Below, one piece after another: positions 48,384-59,670 of a DNA stretch of 64,000 bases. This DNA comes from Anoplopoma fimbria. Lineage: Eukaryota; Chordata; Actinopteri; Perciformes; Anoplopomatidae. The notes under the pieces were generated by a model. The model worked only from the letters and a program-made list of their open reading frames with translations, was not told where the DNA came from and did not search any database. The DNA lies in assembly GCF_027596085.1 (NCBI RefSeq), contig NC_072450.1, forward strand, positions 30,037,676 through 30,101,675, read 5' to 3'. Within the stretch, counting starts at the first letter, position 1; each line of letters begins with the position of its first letter. The translations under genes were made by a program, and so were the position numbers.

Positions 48384-48995
48384 TTGATGCTGAGACCTTC
48401 CATCCAATCATCCTTGATCCAAAGCACAAAATCACACAGCTCCTTATCCTGCACTATGTTGACCAGCTTCAAGATCCAGGAAGTGAATGAGTGTTCGCCA
48501 AGCTGAGGAGAAGATATTGGATTCTTAGGGGAAGGGAGGCTGTTCGACGGCATCAGCATCATTGCACAGAATGCAGAAAGTGGCGTGGAAAACCACAAAT
48601 GCCACGAATGGCAGATCTCCCCCCGGCCCAGCTACGCCTCCATAAACCTGCCTTTTGCTCAACAGGGAGCAACTTGGGGTTAAGTGTCTTGCCAAAGCAC
48701 ACCTCGTCAGGCCACCCTGCGATTGCGGGAAACAACTGCTCTACCCCATGAGCCACAGCTGCCCTATCGAGACAGTCAATCACGAAAGAGGTCCTGCAGA
48801 CAGTGCTTGTTGAACTGGATGTGTCATTGCCCCAGGTGTTGTACTTACTCTTTTGTAGATGGCGCTGGCGCAATAGTCAACTGCTGGTGCTGATGGAGGA
48901 ATCAGGACTGTGGAAGTAAAAGTAGGTGATCTCTATTACACCCAGCCAGTATCACGCATCGTCAGCCTTCCTAAACTGCCAGACGGTTAAAAGTA
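48384..48995 (+). pseudogene. Bel-Pao integrase, interrupted by a SINE fragment
   Basis: The plus strand gives HPIILDPKHKITQLLILHYV, a stop, then AKLRRRYWILRGREAVRRHQ with the cysteine pair in H-C-T-E-C-R-K-W-R-G-K-P, and M-A-D-L-P-P-A-Q-L-R. This is the H2C2 N-terminal domain of Bel-Pao integrase. At 48664 a SINE fragment begins. After it only the C-terminal block R-T-V-E-V-K-V-G-D-L-Y-Y-T-Q-P-V-S-R-I-V-S-L-P remains (about 48905-48990). The DDE core is missing. Confidence 0.8.
48664..48772 (-). mobile_element. SINE head and body fragment in Bel-Pao integrase
   Basis: Minus strand: an A-box-like GGCTCATGGGGTAGAGC head, then TTTGGCAAGACACTTAACCC and AAGTTGCTCCC, as in the SINE at 41.1-41.4 kb. 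The B box is destroyed and the 3' tail is absent, so it is a truncated copy. Confidence 0.7.
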
Positions 48996-49249
48996 TTGGC
49001 CACAAGCCTTTGTTATTGTGGAGATTTTCAACAGTTATTAACAACAGTTATTAACATACTATTCCACCTCCCCTCTAAGAGTGGTATGCTTCGCCTTCCC
49101 CCTTAGAATGGTATGTTACATCTCCTTAGTATAGTTTACGAAGGCAACAAGATACTTTTTTTCTGAGTTCCAGCAGGCTAATTGTCCATGTCCATGTATA
49201 CTTGGGCAAGACACTTCTATAACTGTTTGAAATAATTTGTGTATTGGTA

Positions 49250-49595
49250 TAGACCCAAATGAATCGGATGATAAAGTGTTGTGGCACCTCACCCGGAAAA
49301 GGGAAACCAGGGCACCCTTCTGGAGCCAGAAATGGGAGGGGAGCTCGCCGGCGAGCGTCTGGTGGCCGGGCCCAGCCCGAAAGATCTACATTGAGCCGCC
49401 GCCCTGTGGGCCCACCACCAGCAGGGATAGGCATTGGGGTCGGTGCAATGTGAGCCGGGCGGCAGGCAGGGGCGGGAACCTGGGCGTGCTGACCCCCGGC
49501 ATCGCAGACTAGCTCTAGGGATGTGGAATGTCACCTCTCTGGTGGAGAAGGAACCGGAGTTGGTGCGGGAGGTGGAGCGGTACCAACTAGATAAT
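49250..49595 (+). mobile_element. LINE 5' region and start of ORF2
   Basis: A GC-rich plus-strand stretch (49295-49512) leads to M-W-N-V-T-S-L-V-E-K-E-P-E-L-V-R-E-V-E-R (from about 49520), the typical start of the endonuclease of a common fish LINE. It breaks off after about 25 codons of endonuclease. It probably comes from the same family as the FADD fragment at 45.7 kb, judging by co-occurrence in fish genomes. Confidence 0.65.
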
Positions 49596-51806
49596 TTTGC
49601 ATGAATCCTAAAGCTGTGAAAACTAGAGCCTTATGTAATGTATCGATTTGTAATTTATTCTATTTATGCTTGTTTGTTCGCATCTCATTTCTTCATCTTC
49701 CAATATATATTTTTTTCTGTTCCGTGCACTGCCTTAAGATAACATTGCCTTGTAACTGTTGCTGATTGTTGTATGTTCCATAGTGTAAATAAAGTTAGAA
49801 AAAACAATAGATTAAATCATGAAACTTAAAAGGTGTGTAGTTGGGAAAAAATTAAGGCTCAGTTTGAAGATGGCCATGGTCTAAGCAAAGGCACCAGATG
49901 TAGGGGGGTACATCTGGTGCGATGCCCAATTCGCCCAATTCGGCATCACGGCTGGTGTGATCCCATCGCAAGATGATCTCTAGTTAATAAATACATTCAT
50001 TGTTGGTTCGGGACTTTTCAAGAGTTTTGGTTGACAATAAGAGAAATATAGAATATCAAAAACTTTATCCTTTAAGATTATAATCTTAATTATAATCTGG
50101 GACTTTCGGCCCAGTTTCTCTCAGTTGAATAGTTGGACAGATACAGTGTGAAAGGAAATAAAGAAAGAGAGCCTTAGTCTGCGGGTCAACAGGACAGCCT
50201 GCATCTCTTTCTGTCGGCTGGCGTTTGCATTGAGACTGGAGCTGTGTTATTTTAGATATCTGAGATATTTACTGTGAGGATAATCAGCAGTTGTTAGCAT
50301 TTTGTCATGTCATCTTGACATCAATTCCACTGAGGTCTCCCCACTGTGAAACAGTGTGAAAATGGAGACTACAATATTCCCTGTAGATTATAATCATCAC
50401 ATCTGTGTCACCGTCATCCTGTCAGTGGTGTCCCTCTGCGGTAACACGAGAGCCAATCAGCTGACGCAAAAGGTTTGAGTTACCCTGAAAAGCATGAGGT
50501 TGACAGTTAAATCGTGAAGACAGAAGTGCTCCCTTTCCGAATTAAAAACCGCTCTCAGACACAGAGACAAGAAGGCACTCTGTCGCTCTGTAATCTAATC
50601 CTGAAAGCAAAACTAAAGATCAACCTCTTAAGCACAAGCATGAGTACGGGTATTGACAGACATCTTATACTGCATTTCCTGCTCTGCTGGCAAATGTAAT
50701 TCAACACAGGTGATAGTGCTGTGCTGAGATTTGATGAGTGTTTGCTCTTGGAGCCCCCCATCAGTGCTGTGCATTACCATGTGACTCCCACAAATAAAAC
50801 GTTGAATAACTGATAGACATGAATACTTAGCAGAAAAACGCCTGGGCAAGTATTAAAAGGGATGAGGCAGGACATTGAGCAATCACACTGCCTCTGGTCA
50901 GCTACACTGTTTATCATGTCCACAACTCAATCCGCACCCGGTATAATAGAAACGCCTTTATGATGTAATGTAATATAATCACTACAACATAACAAGTATT
51001 GTTATTTTGGAAAGCAACTGTCCTGTTCAGCCTTTTGTATTAAAATAACCTGACCTTTCGTGAGATGATTTATGGGAGAGAAAGGAAGAAGAAGAAATGA
51101 AAAGTTATACACACATTTGTTTTCAGTTTGTTTCTTTTAGTGAAATCTTTGTAAGAGGTCACAATTAAAATGTTGTTAAACCACAAGTTCAATCCTAACA
51201 CAAGCTAGAGTGGAACTAATATATATCATCCCCAACCAGTCATTAAGAAAAGAAAAGATGAGATAAAAGTTCATTTATCCCAAAGGAAGTTGTTGAAATG
51301 CTCTTAGATTCAAGTATTCATTCATCATTTATTGTTTTTATGCAACACTAGGATGCACAACGAAGTGCAGTTGTTGCCCATTTGCAATATAATACGAACT
51401 AAACAAAACAAAAACAGAATTATATAATAATAGAATATAATATCAATAATTCTGTCAAGATTTAAGGCATAGTCACAGAATAGAGCTACTGGTATGTAAA
51501 ATGTTCTATATATTAGATGAGGCCTGAAGCTGGCTGTGGAGGCATGCTACTCTATGAGTATAAGCTACTAGACCTAGTGCTGTAAATGTTTTGAACCTCA
51601 GCTGGCTGTTCATTTAAATCAAGTTCCTCAAGCTCTGTACCTGAACTCATCCTCCCACAGAATTAAGGCTATGGATCTTGATGACAGTGATAATGATGAT
51701 GAAACACTACATGAAATACTCACACCTTATTATTCTTGTAAATAGATACTCATCCATAAATAGTTATGCATAAATTAATCGTTTTGAATAGATAATAGTT
51801 GTTATC
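49596..51806. other. Unassigned; hairpin at 49891-49920
   Basis: AATAAAG near 49788 could be an old retroposon end. A perfect 12-bp hairpin with a G6 loop lies at 49891-49920, and a repeat shared with 25.06-25.10 kb at about 49950-49985. No gene recognised. Confidence 0.4.
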
Positions 51807-51962
51807 TTTTAAAGATTATTTCTGAGGCTTTTTGCCTTCATTTTATAGGACAGGCTGATAGACAGGAAAGGGGACAACATGCAGCAAAGGGCGGTGGGTC
51901 GGATGCCAACGGTTTCTGCGGATGGGGTGCCTGCTTTACGTGGTGTGCTACCAAGGCACCCA
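51807..51962 (-). mobile_element. tRNA-related fish SINE fragment
   Basis: Plus strand: TTTTAAAGATTATTTCTGAG-GCTTTTTGCC, GGACAGGCTGATAGACAGG, then ACATGCAGCAAAGGGC, GTGGGTCGGATGCC and GGGTGCCTGCT. This order matches a very common fish repeat whose other strand carries a tRNA-like head. The polymerase III boxes are decayed here. Confidence 0.6.
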
Positions 51963-54215
51963 ATAGATAACTAGAAAGGTGAACTCCATATAGTGTAGAT
52001 CTCTGGCAGGTGTGCAGAGATCCACACAATACAGCAGTGGTTGTGGTAGGTCCAATAAGGAAGGAGCAGAGCAGCAGCTGAGAGGTAGTCAGCAGTGTGC
52101 ATTTGATCAGTGCAACTTTTAACCCATGTTGTTGTCCTCTGCTAACAAGAAGATGTGGAATGTCTTTCGGTGGACAGTTTGTGAATGTTGAATTCACACT
52201 CCTTTGAAAATAAACACACGCTTCAACCCTGCCTCCGACAAAATTAAGTTCCCATACAACTTTACTACATTCTCAATTAAGTTTCTTCTTATTTTCTTCC
52301 TGGTTACGTCCGCATTGTATACACATCATTAACGTTGTAAATGTAATCAAAACTAAACAAAAACGGAAGAAAACTACCTGGTTAAAGGTGAATTATAGAA
52401 TGGCAGTTATTCATACAGTGCATGTCTTATCCGATCATCAAGGATTAGGGGGTTGCATGGGGAAAATGATGATATATAATCTACGTCCCACTGTTCTGCA
52501 GCAGCAGTGCTGTGTGATGTGAGAAGATATTTTTTCTCAACACAGGGGTACCATGGTGTTAATCATGTTGGTGCCTCCATGTCTTATTACGTGTGGCATT
52601 TATGGTTTGTGAAATGGTGTATGTTATCTGCTTGCCGACCATGGTGTAACACTGGTACATAGACATAGATTCTATGTTTTTGGGCATAGCACTCTAGGCT
52701 GTGGTTCCCTCTAACTCCACCTACCTCCGCCTGCAGAAATACTGGTTTAAATTGCGAGCAGAACTAGGGTCCCACAGCTGTTATATGTCATAAATGAACA
52801 TATAAGAGCGCAAGAAAATGTTACGACTGCAAGTGCGTGCTGGTCTATACTCGTAGAATCCTGAGTTCCAATACGTAACTAATGTTTGTGTCAGTGAAAT
52901 ATGTTGGTTTCACTTAGCTAGTAATAAACATAATTTCAGACTTTTTCTGTATAAGAACCATGATTTTTCTCTAACATTAATCAGGAGCTGTAAGAGTCAA
53001 AGCAGATCCAGTAAACACTTGAATAAAGCTGTAGTCACAACCAGCTTGTATGGTATCTCATGATACCATACGAGCATACGTAAATATTTTACTGATACGT
53101 TTAGTATCAACATTTTTTATTAACATTATTTCCTCCATATGTTCATAGAACATACAATTTGGTCGCCGAATATCAGTTTAAAATCAGAGCGTTAAGTTAA
53201 AATATTGAATGATGCATATGTTTTGAACATGTTTGGATAGGGAAGAGAAAATAGTATACTGTGCTGCTGTAGAGCATGTGCATACACAACATGCATTTTG
53301 ACCCACAAAAAGTTTTCCCCATCAGTTAACCAAAACTACGCTAGGTGTACAGTATACTGGAAAGTTTGTGGACATGAATGAAGGGGTAGAGCTTCTGTAT
53401 AATTGCAGCAAAAACCAACACAACTGATGCGGAGAAAGCATTTCCCCTTTTCACATTATTCAGACTCAATCCCCTTCCATCTTGGGGAAGCGACTAGGTG
53501 AGTAGTTCTTTTTCCATATGGGCTGTGAAATCCTCTCTACTAAGAAACCGTTGCCTTTTCATGTGTTTTTACTTTAGATAATAATGTGTTAGACCTTCAA
53601 AGCCTTTAGCACTCATCTGCAGCGCCATACCTAGCCCTTCAACTTCATCTGAGGCAAATGTATTATTAACATGACAAAAGCTCTGTGTTCTCTCACTGCC
53701 CTGCCATTCATTAGCATTTATATAGACGCTGGACTCCACAGCAGACTGCTGTACAGCTTCAGTCAGAGCAGCGTGCTTAGAACTGACAGGGGGAAGGGAA
53801 ACAGCATGAAACTAAATATTGATGGATAATGGAAGACGTGCAGAAGCCTGTATTTGTCTGATGGGGATGTCATGCTGTCTCTAGAAGCATTGTTTGGTCC
53901 CTGATGGAACAACTGATGAGCACTTGGATTATCTGCTTTGTTTCAAGGAGGCAAATCAAAGGAGACAGGCCCTGTTGAACATATGAAATAATGACACTGG
54001 TATTACTCTCATTCAACCCGAATCATGTTCACTCATGCCAGCAGTGGTCCTGAGCTTCTGGAGATTTGTGTTGACATTAAAATTACTTTTTTCCCAACAG
54101 CAAGACAAGTGTAGCATACTTCTGGCCAGGGTTAGTTTAATAAATAAGACAAACAGGAGTACACAAACTGTATTCACAAACATTCTGAGAATAATCTCAG
54201 AGAGCTCATAATTTA
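51963..54215. other. No feature recognised
   Basis: AT-rich DNA. A small 10-bp hairpin (GTATGGTATC ... GATACCATAC) lies at 53048-53071. Confidence 0.4.
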
Positions 54216-55118
54216 GCCTAAAAATTCTAGCAAGGAGTCTTAGTAGTGATTTAGAAAACTTCTTAGAGCAAATCTGAGCAAGGAGATTACAGAAACTTTT
54301 ACTTAAGTGAGGAGGTGTTTTTGAGTCAATTGCCCAAGTATGACGCATTATTTTAAATAGGTGTGATTGGTTTATCAAAAAACAAGGAAAAGAGAAATTC
54401 TCTCATAGTGAAAATGGGCATAGATTGGAGAGGGAAATAAATAGGCCAAAACATAGAATTGACTATCCATTCAGACATGGTGTAGTTATGAAAACTATTT
54501 TATGAAACAAACATCTCTGTTGAATACATAGTGAGCCATAGCCCTAAGAGTTGAAAACACAGGCCTGCTTGTGCAGTAGCCTATTCACATGCTGATAGAC
54601 TTTATATTTATTTGCTTGCAATTATCTACCATGCTGGTAATTTCAGTACTTTATCTATTTGATGTTGGGGGAAAATGGCTTTCTGTAATTGCTGTCCAGT
54701 CCATAAAGGAAGCAGTGTTGGTCATGTCAATCTATAAACTAGTGAACAATGTTTCACTGTCCCAGTTGCCAATCATCTTACTGTTGGGATTTCTTTCATT
54801 TCTGGCGTTATAGCGTTATTGCGCTGGGTTGGAGATGTGAGTTGATCTCTAATTAGATCAACCACAAAACATTATCCGTGCATAATCTGACCTGTAGGGC
54901 TTCAGTAACTCAATGTCATTCAGCATATAGAGAATATTTCTCCTACCTTTCCATCATTTCCTTGTCTAAGAATCATGTTACTCCTCCTGCCTACTCCTAA
55001 CAGATCTTTACCTAGGAATTATCTTTTTACTTGATTTTTAGAAAAAGAGAAATTCTTAGAAAAAAAATCCTAATTCTAAGAATTTTCTTAGAATTCATCA
55101 CTAGGAGCAACTTTCTGT
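54216..55118. mobile_element. Candidate DNA transposon with subterminal inverted repeats
   Basis: The left block (54230-54285, AAGGAGTCTTAGTAGTGATT, TAGAAAACTTCTTAGAG) is similar to the reverse complement of the right block (55065-55118, GCTCCTAGTGATGAATTCTA-AGAAAATTCTTAGAA). Both are dense in TTCTTAGA motifs. The internal 750 bp have no clear transposase. A Harbinger-type non-autonomous element is one option. The ends were not defined precisely. Confidence 0.4.
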
Positions 55119-55700
55119 ACTATGAAAATTCAGGAATATTGCCCAAGATTATACCAAAATAAGTAGCACACAGGTGAAAGACATTGTCTCACATGTTTTG
55201 TATTATAAAGGTTTTTTTCAACATGCTTAATTATGAATACTTTTTGACACTTTATGACAACTGTATAAAAGATAGCTAACAGTTATTTACGCTCTATTTC
55301 TGTTCTATCAACTAAGCCCATCAGAAAAAGCCGTTGATACCGACAATTGTCAAAGCAAATGTACCTTTTCTCCCTTTACCCTGCATGGGATGAAAGACAA
55401 AAGCATCTAGCCCTATAAACCTCGACCTGAGGGCAGCCCTGTGTTGCACCACTTGTGCTTCCAGGCATCAAAGCAAAGGCTGGCAAACTACCTCTGTGTA
55501 GGAGGGAGAGTGGTAGCATCAGATGGGCAGCTGCCATAGACCCCATCACCTGTATCCATCCGTGGAGGTAGGCAATCAGTGGCTATATTGGTGTTTGCTA
55601 TATGCAAATTTTAAGTGGGCGAATGCTTGTTCATGATTGGAGGAGAGCATTACTCATAGAGTCCAATAGAGGGTGGAGCCTACGTGAGTTAGCAGCAGTG
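55119..55700. other. No feature recognised
   Basis: No recognised gene or repeat before the L2-type tail. Confidence 0.4.
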
Positions 55701-56639
55701 CAACAGATTAAATTAAATTAACTTCACTTCAATTCAATTCAATTTACTTCCATTAAATTAAATTAAATTTACTTTGTATAGTCCAAAATCACAAATTACA
55801 ATTTTGCCTCAGAAGGCTTTACAATCTGTACACATACGACATCATCTGTCCCAGGACCCTCATATCGGCACAGGAAACACCCCCCCTAAAAAAATAAGGA
55901 ATAACCCTATGGGAGTCCCGGTGGGGGGGAAGACAAGTTAGTAACATGCATTAATGGGACATGAATGCATACAGATGGAGAGGGAGAGGTGGAGAGAGAA
56001 GCTACGTGTATCATAGGAAGGCCAGCCTGAACCAGCACTTGCTATAGGCGTTATTGAGATGTGTGTCTTCAGCCTACCCTTAAATATGGTGAGGTCATTA
56101 GATAATTTATTTCTGAGGTGTTCAAGCCCAAGTACAATAACCTAAGTTTTGTCTTAGTTCAACATAAGGAAGTTGCAGGTCATCTGTGTTTTTATGTCCT
56201 TAAGGCAAGCTTGAAGTTTATCTTACTGGTGGGTTTTGTCTGGTTTGATTGATATATATATAGTTGGGGATAGTCTGCATAACAATAAAAGTTTATGAAG
56301 TGTTTTCTGATTATATTGCCTTATGGAGGCATGTATAAGGTGAATATAATTGGTCCAAGCACAGAGCCTTGTGGAACTCTGTTACTAACTTAGGTGTGGA
56401 GGATTCACCATTTTTATATACAAACAGGGATTTATCTGAGCCAACAATGGTAAGAGAAGTCATGCGAGAGAAGTCATGCGGGAACCCAGAGATGTTGTGT
56501 AGAGCGAGAAGAGAAGGGGGCCCAGAACTGAGCCTTGTGGAAATAAGACTTCAACCAGCTAAGTGGGGTTCCGTTAATGCCTAATATGCATAATATTATA
56601 GTCAATTGTGTCCATTGCAACACTAAGATCTACCAAGAC

Positions 56640-57083
56640 AAGTCCTTTGTCTGATGCCTTCAGACCGTCATTAGTACTTTTGACCACTGTAGTCTTTGTG
56701 CTATGATGCACTCTACATCCTGAATAAAAATCCTTGAATAAATCCATTGTTTAGAAAGTCACACAACTGATTTGCAACTGTTTTCTTAATGATCTTAGAA
56801 AGATAGGAAAGGTTAGAGATAGGTCTACAGTTAGCCAAAACATCTGAATTACATTTACTTTCAAGGACTGTGGTACATGGCCTGTTAGTAAAGATAGATC
56901 GATAATATCTAGTAAAGAAGTGCTAATTAACGGTAACATTTCTTTAAGCAGCCGAATCAGGATGGGGTCTAAGAGATAAGTAGATGGTTTAGAGGTCGAA
57001 ATTGTTGAAGTCAATTGGTTGATGGTAAATGGTAACTGGAATGTACTTATATAGCTCTTTTTTGTAGTCCTACGACCACTCAA
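56640..57083 (-). pseudogene. L2-type LINE reverse transcriptase start
   Basis: STYLLDPILIRLLKEMLPLI and DIIDLSLLTGHVPQSLKV, then L-R-S-L-R-K-Q-L-Q-I-S-C-V-T-F, match the fingers of L2/CR1-type RTs. A stop follows and the next frame continues with C-R-V-H-H-S-T and L-V-D-L-S-V-A-M-D-T-I-D (motif A region). A segment of about 15 residues after S-L-K-V is missing. The first residues (57083-57024) come from the SINE, not the LINE. Confidence 0.82.
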
Positions 57084-57747
57084 AGCGCTTTAACACTACA
57101 TGCATGCACTGATATCAGGGGCTACCATGCAAGGGGCCACCTGCCCATCAGGAGTCTAACTAACATTCATACCCATGCATACACCGATGGCACAGCCTTC
57201 GGGAGCCATTTGGGGTTAAAGCTAGGGTGGGCGAAAACAGCCGTTGAGATTCCGTCGCGTGTTCTCTGGCCTCTCCCTGCCACGCTACCTGCTGTAGCTC
57301 CTCCCACCGAACGTCAGTTATGCGCGTTCATGTGAATTCAGTTACATTGATAGGAAGACGAAACACGCAGGGACGCACCAACGTCGTTGCCAAGGTGACC
57401 GGACAGTCCCACAGCCAATAAGAACGGAGAATCGGAGCCTCGCTCTGATTGGTCAAAGTGTACATGAGCGGTGGCAATTTTTGGGTGCGGCCCACAGAGG
57501 CAGGGGAGAGCAAAGTTATGAGCAGATATTCTCAGAGCACTTCACCTACATATAGCTGACTGGCTATTAGGACAGTTTTGCCAAATATTACAGTAAAGAA
57601 ATTAATTAATTAATACCCACCCTAGCTTTAAGTGTCTTGCCCAAGGACACAACGACATGGACTACCATAGCCGGTGATCAAACCACCGATCATCCGATTG
57701 GTGGATGACCCTGCTCTATCACTGAGTCACAGAAAAGGGAGCGAAGC
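57024..57747 (-). mobile_element. tRNA-derived SINE split by a MITE
   Basis: Minus strand: head TGTGACTCAGTGATAGAGC, a degenerate B box GGTTTGATCACC, body TGTCCTTGGGCAAGACACTT, then a 408-bp insertion. The body resumes with CCCCAAATGGCTCCCGAAGG, GAATGTTAGTTAGAC and CCCCTTGCATGGTAGCC, and the tail GCGCTTTGAGTGGTCGTAGG ... GAGCTATATAAGTACATTCC and TACCATTTACC. The tail type is the same as at 22.9-23.2 kb and unlike 41.1 kb. Confidence 0.85.
57220..57627. mobile_element. TTAA-flanked MITE, 408 bp
   Basis: The terminal inverted repeat AGCTAGGGTGGG at 57220 is mirrored by CCCACCCTAGCT ending at 57627. Both sides carry TTAA (57216-57219 and 57628-57631). Removing the element and one TTAA gives GGGGTTAAGTGTCTTGCC, exactly the sequence in the other SINE copies at 41.28 and 48.67 kb. 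TTAA duplication is typical of piggyBac and Kolobok-type elements. No transposase is encoded. Confidence 0.9.
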
Positions 57748-58165
57748 CCTCTAAATATATATCGGGTTTTACATCTGTTTTTCAGGTTTCTGTGTTTGAG
57801 GATAAATCTGTAGCAGTTGAGGGTAGGAGGTGATTAATTAAGCCTCTAATAGTTTGAATTTTATAAATTTAGAATTTCATTGATAAAAGTTGCTACTACT
57901 AAGGACTAAAGGAATTCATGGCTCAGAGCTGTGACTCTCTGTCAGCCTGGCTACAGTGCTGAAGAGACTCCTGGGTTGTTCTTATTTTTCTCTTTTAATG
58001 ATGAGTAATATGCAACTCTGGCTTTACGGATGGCCTTCCTATATGTTTTAAAACTATCTCGCTAGACTAACCGTGTTCTTCACAATTGGTGGAAGGCCAT
58101 ATCTTCTCAATTTTATTTGAGTTTTGTGTTGTTTATAAGATGGGCAATGCTTTTTTTCAAGGATC

Positions 58166-58688
58166 ATTCATCAAAATCACATATTACATTCAATGATCCT
58201 TTTTTGTGTTACATTTAATTTTGTTAGTTTTCTTTTCTGTCTACTTTCCATGACAACACTCTCCTCCTCTCTATATAAAGGACACAATAATGGTCAGACT
58301 ATATTTAGAATAAATACGTCCATTTACGTTCATCTAATCAAGCATGTCGGTCACGTGACTAACTAAGCAGCTGAGTCACTTTTTCATAAAAGTCCCAATG
58401 AAAATCATCCGAGGTCAGACCTGAAGCATTTCTGTATCACTTTCAACACAAGTCTGGAATGAATGCTGTTATATTTACATAAAGACTGCAGTAGAATACA
58501 TGCAGAGAAAAAGAGAGTGAGACATAGGGAGAAAAAGAACATTTCTGGCCTCTCCCTCCTCGATAAGAGAGGTCAAATCTTACTTTTACGCTCATGACAA
58601 GTCATTTCTTAAAATTCATTGTTACAATGACCAGTGAGACCACAGCTGCAAACTCTGACACATCTCTCAAAACATGATTCATTAGTTT
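58166..58688. other. No feature recognised
   Basis: AT-rich DNA between the L2-type element and the minus-strand Gypsy element. Confidence 0.4.
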
Positions 58689-59024
58689 CTAAAACGTAGT
58701 TGGTGCCCTATGGAGGCCAAATGGCATCACCTTAAAGGGATTGATACCAAATGGAGTCCTAAAGGCTTTCAACCCACAAACTTCCGGTGCTAACATAACC
58801 TGCCAATAGCCTTTACTCAGGTCCAGGTCGTTGATGTACTTTGCTCTCTCAACTCTCTCCACCAGGTAATCAATTCTGGGCATGGGATATGGATCAAAGA
58901 GAGACATAGAATTCAGGTACCGGAAGTAAATGCAAAATCTCAGTGAGCAATCTTTTTTGGGTACCAACACAACAGGGCTGCACCATTCACTGCTGGATAC
59001 CTCAATTATACCCAGCTCCAACAT
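58689..59024 (-). pseudogene. Gypsy reverse transcriptase core (Gmr1-like)
   Basis: MLELGIIEVSSSEWCSPVVL and VPKKDCSLRFCIYFRYLNS, then M-P-R-I-D, INDLDLSKGYWQVMLAP (motif A Asp) and KVMPFGLHRAP-TTF (motif B region). All are clear Ty3/Gypsy RT signatures in one 111-codon frame. It stops at 58689 before the Y-x-D-D motif. Upstream the frame is interrupted by the L2-type insertion. Confidence 0.88.
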
Positions 59025-59231
59025 TACATTACATTACATTACAGGCATTTAGCAGACGCTTTTATCCAAAGCGACTTACAGGAAGTGTATTCAACATAGG
59101 TATTCAAGAGAACTACTAGTCACCAGAAGTCATAAGTGCATCTCCTTTCTTAAACAATCATCTTAAAGCATAAACCAGAGCAAAAGTATAGTGCAGAGGC
59201 AAAATACTACGAAAACAATAATTGCAACAGA

Positions 59232-59370
59232 CTAATACGAATACAATAAGTGCTACAAACTACTACGAATAGGATAAGTGCAGTAAACGAATACGAATTC
59301 AATAAGTGCAGTGAACTGATACGAATACAATAAGTGCAACAACTAATACGAATGCAATAAGTGCTACGAG
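59232..59370 (-). repeat. 28-bp tandem repeat in LINE 3' UTR, five copies
   Basis: Units containing TACGAATACAATAAGTGC (plus strand) start at 59236, 59264, 59292, 59320 and 59347, a spacing of 27-28 bp, with a few substitutions. Confidence 0.85.
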
Positions 59371-59660
59371 GAAGGCTCAGGGTAGTACTTCTTGAAGAGG
59401 TGAGTTTTCAGCCTGCGCCGAAAGATGGGCAGCGACTCTGCTGTCCTGACATCAGTGGGGAGGGGCCAGGACAGAAAAAAGCTGTGACCGGGTGGATCGG
59501 CCGCAGGGACCTCTGAGCGAAGTGGTCGGGCGGGGGTGTAGGGCTTGACCATGGCCTGGAGATAGGAAGGAGCTGTTCCTTTCACTGCCCTGTAGGCTAG
59601 CACCAGAGTCTTAAACTGGATGCGAGCTCTTACAGGGAGCCAGTGTAGAGAACGGACATC
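59364..59660 (-). pseudogene. C-terminal end of L2-type ORF2
   Basis: LVLAYRAVKGTAPSYLQAMV, KPYTPARPLRSEVPAADP and LPTDVRTAESLPIFRRRLKT-HLFKKY, the typical last 90 residues of fish L2-type ORF2, in an open frame to a natural stop. A few residues before L-P-T-D-V are deleted. It is 5'-truncated like most LINE copies. Confidence 0.82.
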
Positions 59661-59670
59661 AACATCAACT

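Larger units (their letters stand above)
55701..58165 (-). mobile_element. L2-type LINE, ORF2 remnant with nested SINE and MITE
   Basis: On the minus strand from 58165: linker frames (A-L-W-P-G and S-L-S-H-E-F-L-like blocks), then after the SINE insertion the RT start (57019-56640), RT middle V-P-Q-G-S-V-L-G-P-I-L-F-T-L-Y (about 56380) and C-Y-A-D-Y, a jump to the end of ORF2 (T-F-K-G-R-L-K-T-H, near 56070), and a 3' end with GGACTATACAAAGTAAATTT. Motif C reads Y-A-D-Y instead of Y-A-D-D. Stops, shifts and deletions make it inactive. Confidence 0.82.
59027..59661 (-). mobile_element. L2-type LINE 3' end inserted in Gypsy RT
   Basis: On the minus strand it starts within ORF2 (S-L-H-W-L-P-V-R-A-R-I), continues to the ORF2 end and a 3' UTR, and ends TCGCTTTGGATAAAAGCGTC-TGCTAAATG plus TAATG repeats (59020-59045). 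The tail equals that of the SINE at 41.1 kb. Short ACAT at both sides is compatible with a small target duplication. The flanking Gypsy frames join across it. Confidence 0.85.
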
